From: Chlorocebus sabaeus
Taxonomy: Eukaryota > Chordata > Mammalia > Primates > Cercopithecidae
Direction: 5' to 3'
Assembly (NCBI RefSeq): GCF_047675955.1
Contig: NC_132912.1
Location: forward strand, 20,124,500-20,188,499
Length of the DNA stretch: 64,000 nucleotides
Shown: positions 1-11,833 of the stretch, one piece after another
Layout: each line of letters opens with the position of its first letter
Numbering within the stretch: the first letter of the stretch is position 1
Position numbers and translations under genes: made by a program
Notes under the pieces: generated by a model
Databases searched by the model: none
What the model was told of the DNA's origin: nothing
What the model saw: only the letters and a program-made list of their open reading frames with translations

Positions 1-421
1 TGAGAAATTTGAACATCAATTAGCAGTCCTTTTTTTCCTTATAACCAAGATAATCCTATTTAGAATGAGCTATTGCATAAGATAAATAGTGTCCTAAGAG
101 CTCTGACCCAAATAACAGAGGACAAGCCAGAAATAAAACCTAGAAAGGAAAGGTAGAGGAGAAGACAAAAAGTAATCTGGAACTTTCTGGAAAATTCAGA
201 CCAATTTCCTGTTATTTCCTGTCTGAATAGCAAACTATTGGTCATCAGTTTACTTCCAGAACTATTTTCAAACATCACTAAACAAAATATGCTAGACAGT
301 TAAGCATAGTTAAAATGATGTCAGATATTATAAAATACATTTTTTATCCACACATAGGAAACATTTGCATATTCTCAAAAGCTTTTGTTCAAAATCTTCT
401 TACGGTAATTTTATCCTGTTT

Positions 422-611
422 GCTTTTGGTTTTGTTTTGTTTCATTTTACTTTAAGTTCTGGGATACATGCGCAGAACATGCCGGTTTGTTACTTAGGTG
501 TATACGTGCCATGGTGGTTCCGTGCATCTATCAACCCAACATCTAGGTTTTAAGCCCCACATACATTAGGTATTTGTCCTAATGCTCTCCCTCCCCTTGA
601 CAGGCCCTGGT
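422..611 (-). mobile_element. 5'-truncated LINE-1 (3' end only), antisense
   Basis: The sequence reads as the reverse complement of a primate L1 3' UTR, with the T-rich (poly-A) side on the left. The insertion is flanked by a perfect 17-bp target-site duplication, gtaattttatcctgttt, at 405-421 and 612-628. Only about 190 bp were inserted. Confidence 0.88.
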
Positions 612-1034
612 GTAATTTTATCCTGTTTTAAGTGAGAAAGTTCTGTTGTAGCATCTTAATTTATTAAATTGTTTTACAATTCTTAGCCAAATTTTTCATC
701 CACAGATTATTCACATATGAATCCTCATCCTAACCTCTGTATACAATAAGGCCACCCCCTCTTGTCTTGCTGTAGTCTGTTCCCCATTCATTTCTCAGAT
801 GACACAAATCTCACTCATTCTGATCTTTCTCCTCCAGTCACATTTTATTTTGTAGACATCTGCTTGAAATGTTGAACTTACAATTGTACTCAGCAAGAAT
901 GCATCACAGAACTGTACTGTAGCAGCAGCAGACTAGCAATGATGGCTCATTTACTCTCGGATTCTTCTCTATACATCTATTTATCAACTGTCATCTAAAA
1001 ATTCAGAGTGTACTTTTTTACACGTTAAAGCAAT

Positions 1035-1290
1035 AAGGTTCTTAGATAGATTGTGTTCATCTATTTATTCATTCAACAACTCTTCCATGAGTGCTGGTTA
1101 TCAGTATTTTTTAGTAAATGAAGCAGATACAGATGGAGGCTTCTTGCAGCTTACAATCTAGTGGGGTTGGATAGAAATAAAGTAAACAAAGAAATCTATG
1201 ATTTTAAATATGAAAAAAGAAAATGGGTGCAGAGACATGGGGTATTAGTGGAGGGTGAGAAAGGCCTTCTAAGATAGGATGGTTGGGAAG
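1035..1290. repeat. Possible ancient mammalian interspersed repeat
   Basis: The stretch beginning 'ttattcattcaacaa' and continuing through 'gcttacaatctagtgggg' to 'gaaaggccttctaa' has the word order of a very common old mammalian dispersed repeat. A related piece appears at 10528-11370. I cannot name the family reliably. Confidence 0.45.
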
Positions 1291-1934
1291 ACTTGTCAGA
1301 AAGACTGCGTTCAGAGCCCAGAGGTCCTTGAAAGTCACATGAGGGAATCTGCATTGCTTTGGAACCTAATGTATTCCGTGACCATTATTCATATCATCGG
1401 TAGCTTCATCCTCAGAGGACCTCGCAGGCTGCTTTCTAGAATAAAGATTAGAAGATTAGAAATGTGAACAAACTCTCCTCTACACGCTTTGACACATTCA
1501 CTGTGGGTCCTTTTGCTTGCATGATGGCCTCCCAGCATCCTATAGGTAACCAGAATCAGCTTAGGAGTTCTTGAAGGCTTGTACCAAGGTGAAGAAATGT
1601 GATGTACATGCAAATAATCATTTGCTACATTCATTATTATTGTTACTGGGATGAGGGAGTTGTGAATTTGAAGATGAAAATCTTGCAACTTTCCTAGAGT
1701 TTTTGTGAATAAAATATGTTAATACTTGGCAGAGTATGAGAAATACTCTGGACCTTAGCTCTGCAATTTAATGACCAGTATCTTGGATTATTTAAATATG
1801 TTCTACTCCACCTCTAAAGGGGGAGACAAAGTAAACATTGTGGCAGTGGCCTCTGGAGCTTGGATATTGTTATAACCCTCCTCTCACCAAAAAAAAAAGG
1901 CTCTTAATGTTTTTTGGAAAAGTAATGGCATTTA

Positions 1935-1975
1935 AATATATATATATATGTATATATATACACATACACACACAA
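1935..1975. repeat. (TA)n/(CA)n microsatellite
   Basis: Alternating TA dinucleotides grade into CA dinucleotides. Confidence 0.85.
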
Positions 1976-2061
1976 TATTTTAAACATGTATGTTTATATA
2001 TATTTTCTACAATCCATATTGTTTCAGAAAAAGAAAGCATTAAAAAGAAATAAAACATGAC

Positions 2062-2371
2062 GGCCGGGCGCGGTGGCTCAAGCCCGTAATCCCAGCACTT
2101 TGGGAGGCCAAGACGGGTGGATCCCGAGGTCAGGAGATCGAGACAATCCTGGCTAACATGGTGAAATCCCGTCTCTACTAAAAAATACAAAAAATCTAGC
2201 CAGGCGAGGTGGCTGGCGCCTGTAGTCCCAGCTACTCGGGAGGCTGAGGCAGGAGAATGGCCTAAACCCGGGAGGGGGAGCTTGCAGTGAGCCGAGATCC
2301 GGCCACTGCACTCCAGTCTGGGCGACAGAGCGAGACTCTATCTCAAAAAAAAAAAAAAAAAAAAAAAAAAA
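2062..2371 (+). mobile_element. AluY, Old World monkey type, full length
   Basis: A complete dimeric Alu from GGCCGGGCGCGG to a ~26-nt poly-A. The right arm contains 'gagatccggccactgc', the variant I associate with cercopithecid AluYR copies; human AluY usually has 'gagatcgcgccactgc'. There are few mutations, so the copy is young. Confidence 0.93.
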
Positions 2372-2528
2372 GAAAAAGTGATAGAATAAAATATCATTAA
2401 ATAACTAGATGTATCTTACCAAATTATCCTCATTTATTCACATTTTGCGTTTTGGGAACTACTGCTTTACAAATTCTTTATTGTAGATCTAAAACATTTC
2501 TCGATGTCATAAATACCTTATAAGTATG

Positions 2529-2898
2529 TGCTATGGTTTGAACGTGTCCTCCAAAAAGCATGTGTTTGAAACTTGACCCTTAAGGCAACAATGTTGGGAG
2601 GTGGGACCTAATAAGTGGTAATTAGGCCATGAAGGTTCTGCCTCATGAATGGATGAATGCTGTTATTGATGGAGGGGCTTCTGATAAAAGGATGAATTCA
2701 GCTCCCTTCTCTTGCTCTCTCTTGCCCTCTCTTTGCCCTTCTTCCATGGGTTAACACAGCCAGAATGCCCTAATCAAATGCTGCCCCTTCCTTCTTGGAC
2801 TTCCCAGCATCTAGAATCATGAGCCAATACATTTCTGTTCATTATAAATTACCCAGTCTGTGGTATTCTGTTATGGCAGCCCAGAATGGACTAAGACA
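2529..2898 (+). mobile_element. MLT1-type MaLR solo LTR
   Basis: A 370-bp element starting TGCTATGGTTTGAA and ending GGACTAAGACA. It has the internal MLT1A-like order: 'ttgggaggtggg', 'aattaggccatgaaggttctgcc', and the 'gagccaataca' region near the polyadenylation site. Flanks gtatg and gtctg are a 4/5 match to a 5-bp duplication. No internal ERVL sequence is present. Confidence 0.8.
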
Positions 2899-3148
2899 GT
2901 CTGCAGTCCACAAAAGTTATTTATAAGCAGCCACTTTCAAAACATGTTTTATTAAAAACCTGCAACTTATTTGATTGCTTAATATATTTCTCAATTTGTA
3001 TCCGCTGCATTTAAGATGGCATATGATGACAAAGACATGGTAGAAAAGAGGATTTATTTATTCATTCTGGATCTCTGGGACCAGGCTTCATTACCCTAGA
3101 AATAGCAACAATTAAGAATTCTTATTTCACCTGCTAGGACATTGCTTT

Positions 3149-3238
3149 ACATTGTTCCTATTCTGCAGACCAATACATTGATTGATCTTATATATAAGAT
3201 GTATTGGTCAATGTATTAGTCTGCAGAATAGGAATGTA
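3149..3238. repeat. Near-perfect quasi-palindrome, ~45-nt arms
   Basis: The left arm (tacattgttcctattctgca... from about 3148) and the right arm (...tgcagaataggaatgta to about 3238) are inverted copies meeting at the perfect 16-bp palindrome atcttatatataagat (3185-3200). The arms differ by a few substitutions and small indels, and there is essentially no loop. I recognise no transposon family in it. Confidence 0.85.
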
Positions 3239-3759
3239 TATGATATTCTGGGGGAAATTTCCACCTACAGTTTCCAAGGCAATCTGCTTATTTTGCCTCC
3301 TTGACTTTCAAAAACATTCCTTTCATTCCTCTATATGTTTTGAAAACTATTGTTGCATTTTTCTTGTAATAAAAAACTTTAAGCCATCACAAGTTTTGTA
3401 AAATCTCAACTACATAAGGGAACCAAATATGAGTTGAATTTGACAAATGATGTCCTTCATATTGGACTAATTAGTAAGAAATCATCAAGTCCAAATAATC
3501 TAGTGCAGAGACCTAGATTGAACTTTGGATTTTATGCTAGTTGTAACAGAACAGTGATGTGCTATTTGTTCATGCCTGTTCTTACTCATCTGATTCCAGG
3601 GAATATTTATTAACAATCTTTGGTCTCCAATAGAACATATTAATTCTTCTCGTTATTCTCTTCCCCTACTGTCTCCATTCTTGCTCTCTGGAGTAATAAA
3701 CTTTTTCTCCAGAGGAAAACCCAAAGATAACTTTTGTTTTTGCTTTTCTTTTTAAAAAA

Positions 3760-4419
3760 TAATTTCTAATTTTATTTTAGATACAAGGGTTATGTGTTCA
3801 GGTTTGTTACCTGGGTATATTCTGTCTGATACTCAAGTCCTGAGCACAGTACCCAAGAGTTAGTTCTTCAACCCTGGATCCCCACCTTCCCCCATGTAGT
3901 GGTCCCCAGTATCTATTTTTGCTATCTTTAGGTCCATGAATACCAATTGTTTAGGTCCTACTTATAAGTGAGAACATGCAGTGTTTGATTTTCTGTTCCT
4001 GCGCTAATTCTTATAGGATAATGGCCTGTAGCTACATCCATGTTGCTTAAAGGACATGATTTCATTCTTTTTCATGGTTTCATAGTATTCCATGGTGTAT
4101 ATGTAGCACATTTTCTTTATTCCATCCACCATTGATGGAAACCTAGGTTAATTCTGTGTCTTTGCTATTGTGACGAGTGCTGCAATGAACAGACAACTGC
4201 AGGTGTCTTTTTGGTAGAATGATATGTTTTCTTTTGAATATATACCCAGCAATTCCACTGCTAGTTGGTAGTTCTGTTGTAAGTTGAATGGTAGCTCTGT
4301 TTTAATTGCTTTGAGAAATTGCCAAGTTGTTTTCCACAGTAGCTTTACATTCCCACCAACAGAGTATAAGGGTTCCCTTTTCGTCACAACTTAGCCAGCA
4401 TCTCTTGTTTTTTTGACCT
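3760..4419 (-). mobile_element. Antisense LINE-1 fragment, 3' part (older primate L1), left piece
   Basis: The reverse complement of an L1 ORF2 end and 3' UTR: 'gaacatgcagtgtttg', 'gtattccatggtgtatatg', 'atatacccagcaattcc', 'cattcccaccaacag'. The element is interrupted by an antisense Alu at about 4420-4715 and resumes at 4716. Confidence 0.85.
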
Positions 4420-4715
4420 TTTTTTTTTTTTTTTTTTAGATGGAGTTTTGTTATTGTTGCCCATCTAGAGTGCAGTGGTACAATCGCAACTCACTGCAAC
4501 CTCCACCTCCTGGGTTCAATGATTCTCCAGCCTCAGCCTCCCGAGTGGGTGGGATTACAGACATGCACCACCACACCTGGCTAATTTTGTATCTTTAGTA
4601 GAGGCAGGGTTTCTACTTGTTGATCAGGCTGGTCTCGAACTCCCGACCTCAGGTGATCAGCCTGCCTCGACCTCCCAAAGTGCTGGGATTACAGGCGTGA
4701 GCCATAGCACCCAGT
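4420..4715 (-). mobile_element. Alu, antisense, inserted in L1
   Basis: Begins with an ~18-nt T tract, then 'gatggagttttg', and ends 'gtgagccatagcaccca'. It splits the L1 fragment 3760-4955, so it is the younger insertion. Confidence 0.88.
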
Positions 4716-4955
4716 CTCGACTTTTTAATTATAGCCATTCTGACTGGCATGGGATGGTATCTCATTGTGGTTTTGATTTGCATTTCTCTGATGATTAGTG
4801 GTGATAATCTTTTTTTATATATATTTGTTGGCTGCTGGTATGCCTTCATTTTAGAAGTTTCTATCATGTCTTTTGCCCATTTTTAATGTGCTTGTTTGTT
4901 TATTACTTATTCAACAGTTTAAGTTCCTTATAAATTCTGGATATGAGACCCAAGG
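4716..4955 (-). mobile_element. Antisense LINE-1 fragment, right piece
   Basis: Continues the L1 from 3760: 'gactttttaattatagccattctgactgg', 'gtggttttgatttgcatttctctgatga', then 'ataaattctggatatgaga'. These are conserved L1 ORF2 3' words in reverse complement. Confidence 0.82.
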
Positions 4956-5695
4956 ATAACTTTGACATAAGCTTTTTTTTCACTTGTTTTCCCCTCCAGA
5001 TTATTATTAATATTTTCACCATGGAGTAATAATTTTAATTTTATATATAAATTCGCTAAATTTATTATATTGCTGACAGTTCTAAGCAATTTGTATTCAC
5101 AATACAGATTAGTGAAAAGAACTATGTAGATAAACTCAGGCAGAGGAAATCTATGAGCAAATGAAACTTGTCCACTTTTACAAGCATTGAACTTTACAAG
5201 TATATGGAGTTCTAATATCGAGTATTCGATTATTCAAGTGACTTCCTTTCCCGATTTCTTTTGAACTTTTCATCTGAGACGCATAGGTAAATCAAGTCAT
5301 TCTAGGTTATATTATTAATGCGATCACTTAATACCTATGTTTTCCACTAAACTATAAGCAGCGTAAATGCAGAAACTATGGGTTTTTTTTATATTGCTGT
5401 CTATATATTTCTTAAAATGAAATTCTCCTGAATAAATGTTTTTAATATCCTAATGGTGAATGGCACTTAATCTAAAAAGGCAGCTGGTTGGTATTTCAAC
5501 TGCAAAGACTTGGAAAGAGAATATTTTCCTTCTGTGAGTCTCCACCCAAGGGCATCAAATACCAATAAGAAGTCCAAACTGGTCAATTTAGTCACGTGAT
5601 TTATCTCCTTGAAGGAAATAAAAAATAAGTGAAGTGGTATCATTTCAGGAAAGTGGTTCAACTTTTAGCTTTTTAAGGATAAAGTTTGATGGATC

Positions 5696-5820
5696 AAATC
5701 ACCTGAAAATCTTCTAAAGATTCCAAAGCCCATGCCATATTTTAGAACAATTAAATCTGAATCTGGGCTGGAGTGCAGGATATGATTCCAACATGCAGAC
5801 ATGTCTGGGAACCACCAAAC
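5696..5820. mobile_element. MER5-like hAT fragment (tentative)
   Basis: 'atcacctgaaaatcttctaaa' through 'tgattccaacatgcagacatgtctgggaaccac' has the order of a degenerate MER5A element. The ends are not clean. Confidence 0.45.
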
Positions 5821-6056
5821 GAGCAGATACCACCAATTAGCCAAAATTTCTAAACTGATGGCTGCACAAATTTAATCTTCCCCAAACTAAATATAACCTC
5901 TTTCTACTAAGTCCTATGTATAATTAGCATTATATTTTAATATAATAGAATATAATTATATAATATATTCTAATATATATAATATATTCTAATATATGTA
6001 GTCACACCCAATTTAATGCTTTGCATGGCATAGTTATGCAAAGCCTAGTTCTTATG

Positions 6057-6427
6057 TGCAGTGGTCTGAATGTGTCCTGCAGAATTCATGTGTTTGAAGC
6101 TGAATCCCCGGTGCAATGGAGTTGAGAGCTGGGGCCTAATGGGAAGTGTTTAGTTTATAAGGGCTCTGCCCTCATAAATAGATTAATGTTGTTATGAAAA
6201 GGGCTTGCATTATCGGATTCATCCCCTTCTCTGCTTCTCAGTGTGAGGATACAGTGTTTGTTCTCTCTTGCCTCCTGCCTTCTACTATGTGAGGATGCAA
6301 CGAGAAAGCCCACACAGGTGCCAGTGCCTTGATCTTGAACTTTGTAGCCTCCAGAACCGTGAGAAAATAAATTTCTTCTCTTTAGAAATTACCAAGTCTA
6401 TCATAGCAGCACAAATAGACGAAGGCA
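6057..6427 (+). mobile_element. MLT1-type MaLR LTR, diverged
   Basis: Starts TGCAGTGGTCTGAATGTGTCC, includes 'ggggcctaatgggaagtg' and 'ctccagaaccgtgagaaaataaa', and ends near 'tagacgaaggca'. Flanking ttatg and ttgtg match 4/5. It is more diverged than the copy at 2529. Confidence 0.7.
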
Positions 6428-7016
6428 TTGTGCTTGCAGTCTGATTAATGATCTTTAAAATTGTGTAGATATCTCAACATGATGCAGCTTGTCCGTGGCA
6501 CTTTTTAAGATACTTTCTCTTGACACTTGTTTTGAAGCTGGGATAACCTGAAAAAATAAAATAAAATAAAATTCTACGTCAAATCAATGCAGCAGAAACC
6601 ATGACATGAAGATTCCATATTTATATTTGGAACACGTATAGGTGCAACCTGTGAAACATATACAAATCTCAGAAATTGTCTAGATTAAGACAATTAAGGA
6701 AGAGAAATCTGGACACAGCCTACTTTACTGAGATTGATTTCAACACGGGTAGAACTTTAAGAGTCACCATTTCAAAAACAGATTTAGGACTATTTGTTTT
6801 CCTACATTTTTCTGGGACATAAACCTTGCTGTACATGATGTGCAAAGTGGTAAGCTCTACATTGACAGAAGTGAAATTCTTACATTTTGATGACTCTTTA
6901 AGGATAAATTGAAATACTTCATAGATTTCTAAAGTCTTGGCTTGGGCATGGTCATGCAGAGCACAGCGTGTTGCAATTTGGAAGTTTTAGCTAATTGGTG
7001 TTACCTGCTTTTAATT

Positions 7017-7166
7017 CAGTGGTTCCCAGGCTGTTTTGCACGTTGGGATCACACTCTGCATTCCATCTCAAAGTCTGATTTAATTGGTCTAGAGCGTGAC
7101 CTCGGGTTTGGAATTTTTCAAGGTCTCCAGGTGATTCTAATGTGCAGACAAATTTGAGAATCACTG
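7017..7166. mobile_element. MER5A-like hAT (Charlie) non-autonomous element
   Basis: Terminal inverted repeats CAGTGGTTCCCAG and GAGAATCACTG enclose about 150 bp. The interior holds 'ccaggtgattctaatgtgcag', as in MER5A. Confidence 0.7.
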
Positions 7167-7699
7167 CTGTAGTTCAAAGAGATTTGTTGGGTCATGGTGT
7201 GTCCCACTTTAAGCATGTATCAACTAGTGAGAGAAAAATAGAAAGGCAGGTGTTATTTGACTGTTAGAGGGAGACTTCTCAATTACAACTGATTACTCCT
7301 AAGACCTTGCTTCTGTGAGTGGCGTATGTACTGTATTTGGGAATCGATGGTATTATTTTCTCATATTTGTTTTTTAGTATTTAAAATGATATATAGATAT
7401 ACCAGATTCTGTTTTAAAATGTTAACTGGCATTAGTTACTCTAAACCTTCTGGACTGTCTCAGTTATACTAAGTACTTCAGGGTCATTTCTGAGTGCTCC
7501 TCTCCCTCTCAAATACCAGCAAGTCCTTTGGATTTTTCATAACCCTTCTCATAACAGCCTCTTTCTCTTTTGTTCTTGTTCGTAACCCAGTTTGAGCTAT
7601 TATGAGTTTTATTATGAGCCTATTGAAATAGCGTCCAAACCAATGTCTGATTATAATTTGTACCTTCTCTGGTCCGCCCCATTTTCTAGATTGTTCCTT

Positions 7700-8230
7700 C
7701 GAAGTCCACATTTAATCCATTTATTCCAAGGCTCTCATCTTATACAGAATCAAGTTCAGACTTTCCGGACTGACATTCGAGGCTTTGTGCATTCTAATTT
7801 CAGCATGTCAAACTGTCCTCAGTTCACATTACTCTTGTGTATGAGCTTTTGTTCTGGAGGGTTTCTGGATTACTTCTAGTTTATTTCTGCCCTTTTCCCT
7901 GTGATCAGACCAGTCCCTCTGACTAAAGTGACATTCTCAAATTTTAAATCATTTTTCCAGGGCCAGTTTTAATGCTCTTACTTCTCTGAACCTTATTTTT
8001 CTTACCTTTAAAATTGAATGAAATTTTCTTTCTTAGAAGGCTTATAGACTGAGTCCTGTCTTCAGTTCAGCAGTTATCTTCTCCTGTTTGGAAAAGAGAT
8101 ATTTGAATATCCATATCATTTTACTAGGCTGCAGACTTCTAGAGGGCAAAGACTAGATCATAAATACCTACTTGCCCTTCATACCTCCCACATACATAAT
8201 CCATGCATCATGAATACTTGTTAACTTAAA
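7700..8230 (+). repeat. L2-like LINE fragment
   Basis: Sequence around 8127-8220 ('gcagacttctagagggcaaagactagatc', then 'aatacttgttaactt') matches the 3' end of mammalian L2 in order. The upstream part is weaker. Confidence 0.5.
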
Positions 8231-9896
8231 TGCATGGCATGTAAAAGAAATGCTTGTAAAAATAATAGGCCATTTGACGGCATCTTCTTATATTAGACTA
8301 TAGTCTCTTGAATGTTTTCCCTGTGTATTTCTTTTTCCTGGGTCTTACCAGCTAGTTCTTAGGAAAGTGAAAAGCTAATAACATTGATTCCCCTCCTCGC
8401 TCCTGGGAAGTTGCAAGACAGAAGCAAAAAAAGAAAAAATAAACAAATAAAAAAAGAACAAATACTTGTTGGGCTGCACTGAAATAAAATCTCTTCCAGC
8501 TATCTTATAATTTTATTGCAAAGTATAAATGCCAGTTTCATAGATCCAAAAGAGAATATTTCTGCAAAATCAGCAAAACTGTATTATGAAAATATTTGTC
8601 TGAATGTATCGTTGGTAATTTTAAAACAAAACTGCTCAACAGCTTGTGTTTTATCTTTTTAAATAACTCATGAAGGATTGCAAGCTCTCTTCTTTCGTTC
8701 TGCCCTTGTTTACCCTCCACATCAGCTACCTGACATTAAGCGAGTTGGCAACAAGGTTTTCCCTCTTCTAAGATGTGATCCTAAAATAATTTGTCATTTG
8801 AATTTGGCTTTTAAATTCTTATTTAGAAAGCAGTAGGAAGATTTATACTGCTAAAAGTTCCTCTATGCCAAATGAAGGCACTCTTAGAGATTATTTGAAA
8901 AAAAAATGGATGCTACTTAAGAGTATTATGAAAATGATCTCTCAACAAAGTGAAAATGGGTACAGCATCTCTTTGGGGCAGAGTGGCCATATATATATAT
9001 AGTTATAGGTAGCCAGAAAGCTCAACGGCTCAGGAACAAAAAAACAAACAAACAAGCAAAAACAACAACAAAGACTGGATAGCATTGTATCACACAAACA
9101 GCCATGAATTCCTGCAGTTCCTTTTATAAGGAGATAGGATCTCTCTTCTCACCTCTTCAATCCAGGCCATGCCTTGTGACTTGTTCTGATGAAAACAGTG
9201 TGAAGTGACATTGTGTACCTTGTAGGCAATGCCTTGAGAGGCTGTACAGCTTCTGCTCTTGCCCCTCTTAGATTCTGTCACTTTATGATGTGAACAAAAT
9301 CCTCTGAAAACGAATTTGGAGGAAAGAGACTTTATTCCAGTGAACAATTTGCAAACCAAGGAGATGCAGCCACCTGTGGTGTAAAACAAAGATACATTCC
9401 AGAGAGCAAAGGGAAGGCTCAAGTTTTGTAGCAAAGATTCCTGCCACAGTTTGCAATCAGGTCTGTTTATGTAAATAAAGGATCAAAACTTGCTTAGCTC
9501 TGATTGGTAGATACAGCTGAGCCCTGACTAGCTGAGAGAGGTGATCGCTGATTAGTTGGTTCAGGTGAGCTCTGAAAGTCCCAAAAATAAAAAGGTGTGG
9601 GTTTCTGGGGAACTCAGAGTATGTGTGTGACCCCTTATCAGCCAATGGCCACTTGGCTCTATTTTAAATTTAGGCCCAGTTAACAACTTGAGATCTGCCT
9701 TGAAGAACTGACTCTTTCAGATTCATATTTGTTCATTGTGAATAAACCCAATCTATCCTACTTAGAAATGAGACAGCAAGTGGAGATAGAGACCCTAAAC
9801 ATGTGACCAATGCTGACTGGGACCGACCAGGCCCAGCTGACATACCAACTGATTGCAGGCCAGCAGTAAACTCAGCTGACACTGTGTAGAACAGAA
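8231..9896. other. Unassigned intronic sequence
   Basis: No gene. There is a small ATATATATATAT run near 8990. The block 9300-9750 has LTR-like composition (two AATAAA-type words), and 9800-9895 has MLT1-like words, but I cannot place either in a family. The minus-strand open frame at 9090-9434 shows no recognisable domain. Confidence 0.4.
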
Positions 9897-9900
9897 AGAA

Positions 9901-10191
9901 TTGGGCTCAGTGGTTTATGCCTGTAATCCCAGCACTTTGGGGGGCTGAGGCAGAAGGACTGCTTGAGGCCAGGAGTTCAAGACCAGCCTGGACAACATAG
10001 TGAGGCCCCGTTTCTACAAAAAACTTTAAAAAGATAGCCAAGCATGTGTCATGTGCCTGTAGTCCCAGCTACTCAGGAGGCTAAAGTAGGCGAGTCTTCT
10101 GAGCCCATGAGGTCCAGGCTGCAGTGAGCCACCATTGTGCCACTGCTCTCCAGCCTGGGTGACAGAACAAGATCCTATTAAAAAAAAAAAA
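9901..10191 (+). mobile_element. AluJ, sense
   Basis: A complete old Alu from 'gggctcagtggtttatgcc' to an A tail. It is heavily mutated and CpG-depleted. Confidence 0.88.
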
Positions 10192-10329
10192 GTCACAGAC
10201 CTGGATTCTTCATAACAGCAAGGAAGAAGTAGCAGCACATTACAAACCAGTCCAATTTACTTATAAATTTGATTCACTATTCAGTTTTTGATTCTTGAAA
10301 TGTCCATGCTGTATTACGAAAAGTCCCAA

Positions 10330-10480
10330 GCCACCTCTGTTGGTAGCCTATTGGTAAGTAACAAACAACTCCAAAACTTGATGGCTTAAAACAACTACCT
10401 CTTCATTCGGTATTCTTTGGATTGGTGAGGTGCACTGGGCTCCACGCCCAGCCCATTATGACCTTTTTTCTAGGAGGTGA
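10330..10480. repeat. Possible LTR-like dispersed repeat
   Basis: 'aacaaacaactccaaaacttgatggcttaaaacaac' contains a word common in old primate dispersed repeats. The family is not certain. Confidence 0.35.
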
Positions 10481-10527
10481 CAAAGCCAGATAGATTAGCC
10501 TTGTAAAGTGTAAAGAAGTGCTAACAT

Positions 10528-11370
10528 CAACAACTATGTGTTGAATATCTATTAGGTATTAGGTAAAGTTCTAATCACTAGGATACAGAATTGGACACAA
10601 TACAGGAAGTTATTTTTATTATTTGTTTATTTATTTATTTGTTTATTTTGAGATGGAGTCTCACTCTGTCACCCATGCTGGAATGCAAAGGCATAATCTT
10701 GGCCCACTGCAACCTGCCAGGTTCAAGAGATTCTCCTGCCTCAGCCTCCCAAGTAGCTGAGATTACAGGTGTGTGCTACCACGCCCAGCTAATTTTTTGT
10801 ATTTTTTGTACAGACGAGGTTTCACCATGTTCGCCAGGCTGGTCTTGAACTCCTGACCTCAAGTAATCTGCCCGCCTTGGCCTTCCAAAGTGCTGGGATT
10901 ACAGGCTTAAGCCACCATGCCTGGCCCAGAGAGAGATTTTAAAGAAGTTTAGTGGAGGTGAAAGAAGAAAAAAGATCTGATGATAAACAATGTTTTAAAG
11001 GAACTTAAAACAATGAAAGCAGACTAAGGGGGGATTATTTCAGAGGTATGAAACAGCAGATGCAATGTATGATGTTGGAGAATATGGACATATTCATGGG
11101 ACAACAAGAAAACCAATGTGGTTGATGTGGCATGTGAGATGATGAAAATGAAGTTGGAGAGATGGTTGTGTCAAGCACTGTGTATGGTAAAGATATTGGA
11201 TTTTATTCTATAGTGCGATGGGAAGCCTCATTTGAACAGGGGCACGATATGATTAGATTTCTGGTTTAATAGGTTTACTTTTCAAAAGGATTACTCTACT
11301 ATATAGAGAATAGAGTGGGGGAACTTGTATGAGAAACGGGGAGACCAGTGAGAGAGCTCTTACAGAAGGT
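10528..11370 (+). repeat. Ancient mammalian interspersed repeat, split by an Alu
   Basis: The two sides of the antisense Alu (10528-10608 and 10927-11370) keep the order of one old repeat: 'caactatgtgttgaatatc', then 'ggattttattctatagtgcgatgggaagc', 'gcacgatatgattagattt' and 'ggattactctactat'. I recognise the arrangement but not the official name. Confidence 0.45.
10609..10926 (-). mobile_element. Alu, antisense, with (TTTA)n tail
   Basis: The tail is (TTTA/TTTG)n at 10609-10649; the body runs from 'gagatggagtctcactctg' to 'ccaccatgcctggcc'. Confidence 0.9.
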
Positions 11371-11833
11371 CTGATAAGTAGCCTAATAGAAACAATTTGA
11401 GCAAGCGTGATTTTTTTGTTTTTTGAAATCCTAAAAATTTTGATAACTACAACATATTGTGGAAGTAGAGAGAGCATTGACTCTGGAGTTTGTGTGTGTT
11501 ATATAGAACTGGTTTTATATCCCTGCGATTTATGTGGTGCTAGGCAAGCTACTCCATATGTCTCAGCTTCAGTTTATTTATTTTTAAAGTGGTATCTAAT
11601 TCTCTGGTTTGTTGGAAGGATTAAATATATAATATATATTATGTGCCAAGCAGAGGGCTTTGAAATATCATAGGTGCATAAGTGTTAGTTACACTTATTA
11701 CCAAGTTTTTGTAAACATGTGATTAATCATTTTCTTAGTTTTAAAATAAAGGATCCAAAAGAAGAACCAAGCACCAAAATCCCAATATGATAGATGGCAG
11801 GGATTGAGGCAATGGATTAAAAATGGAGAGAAT

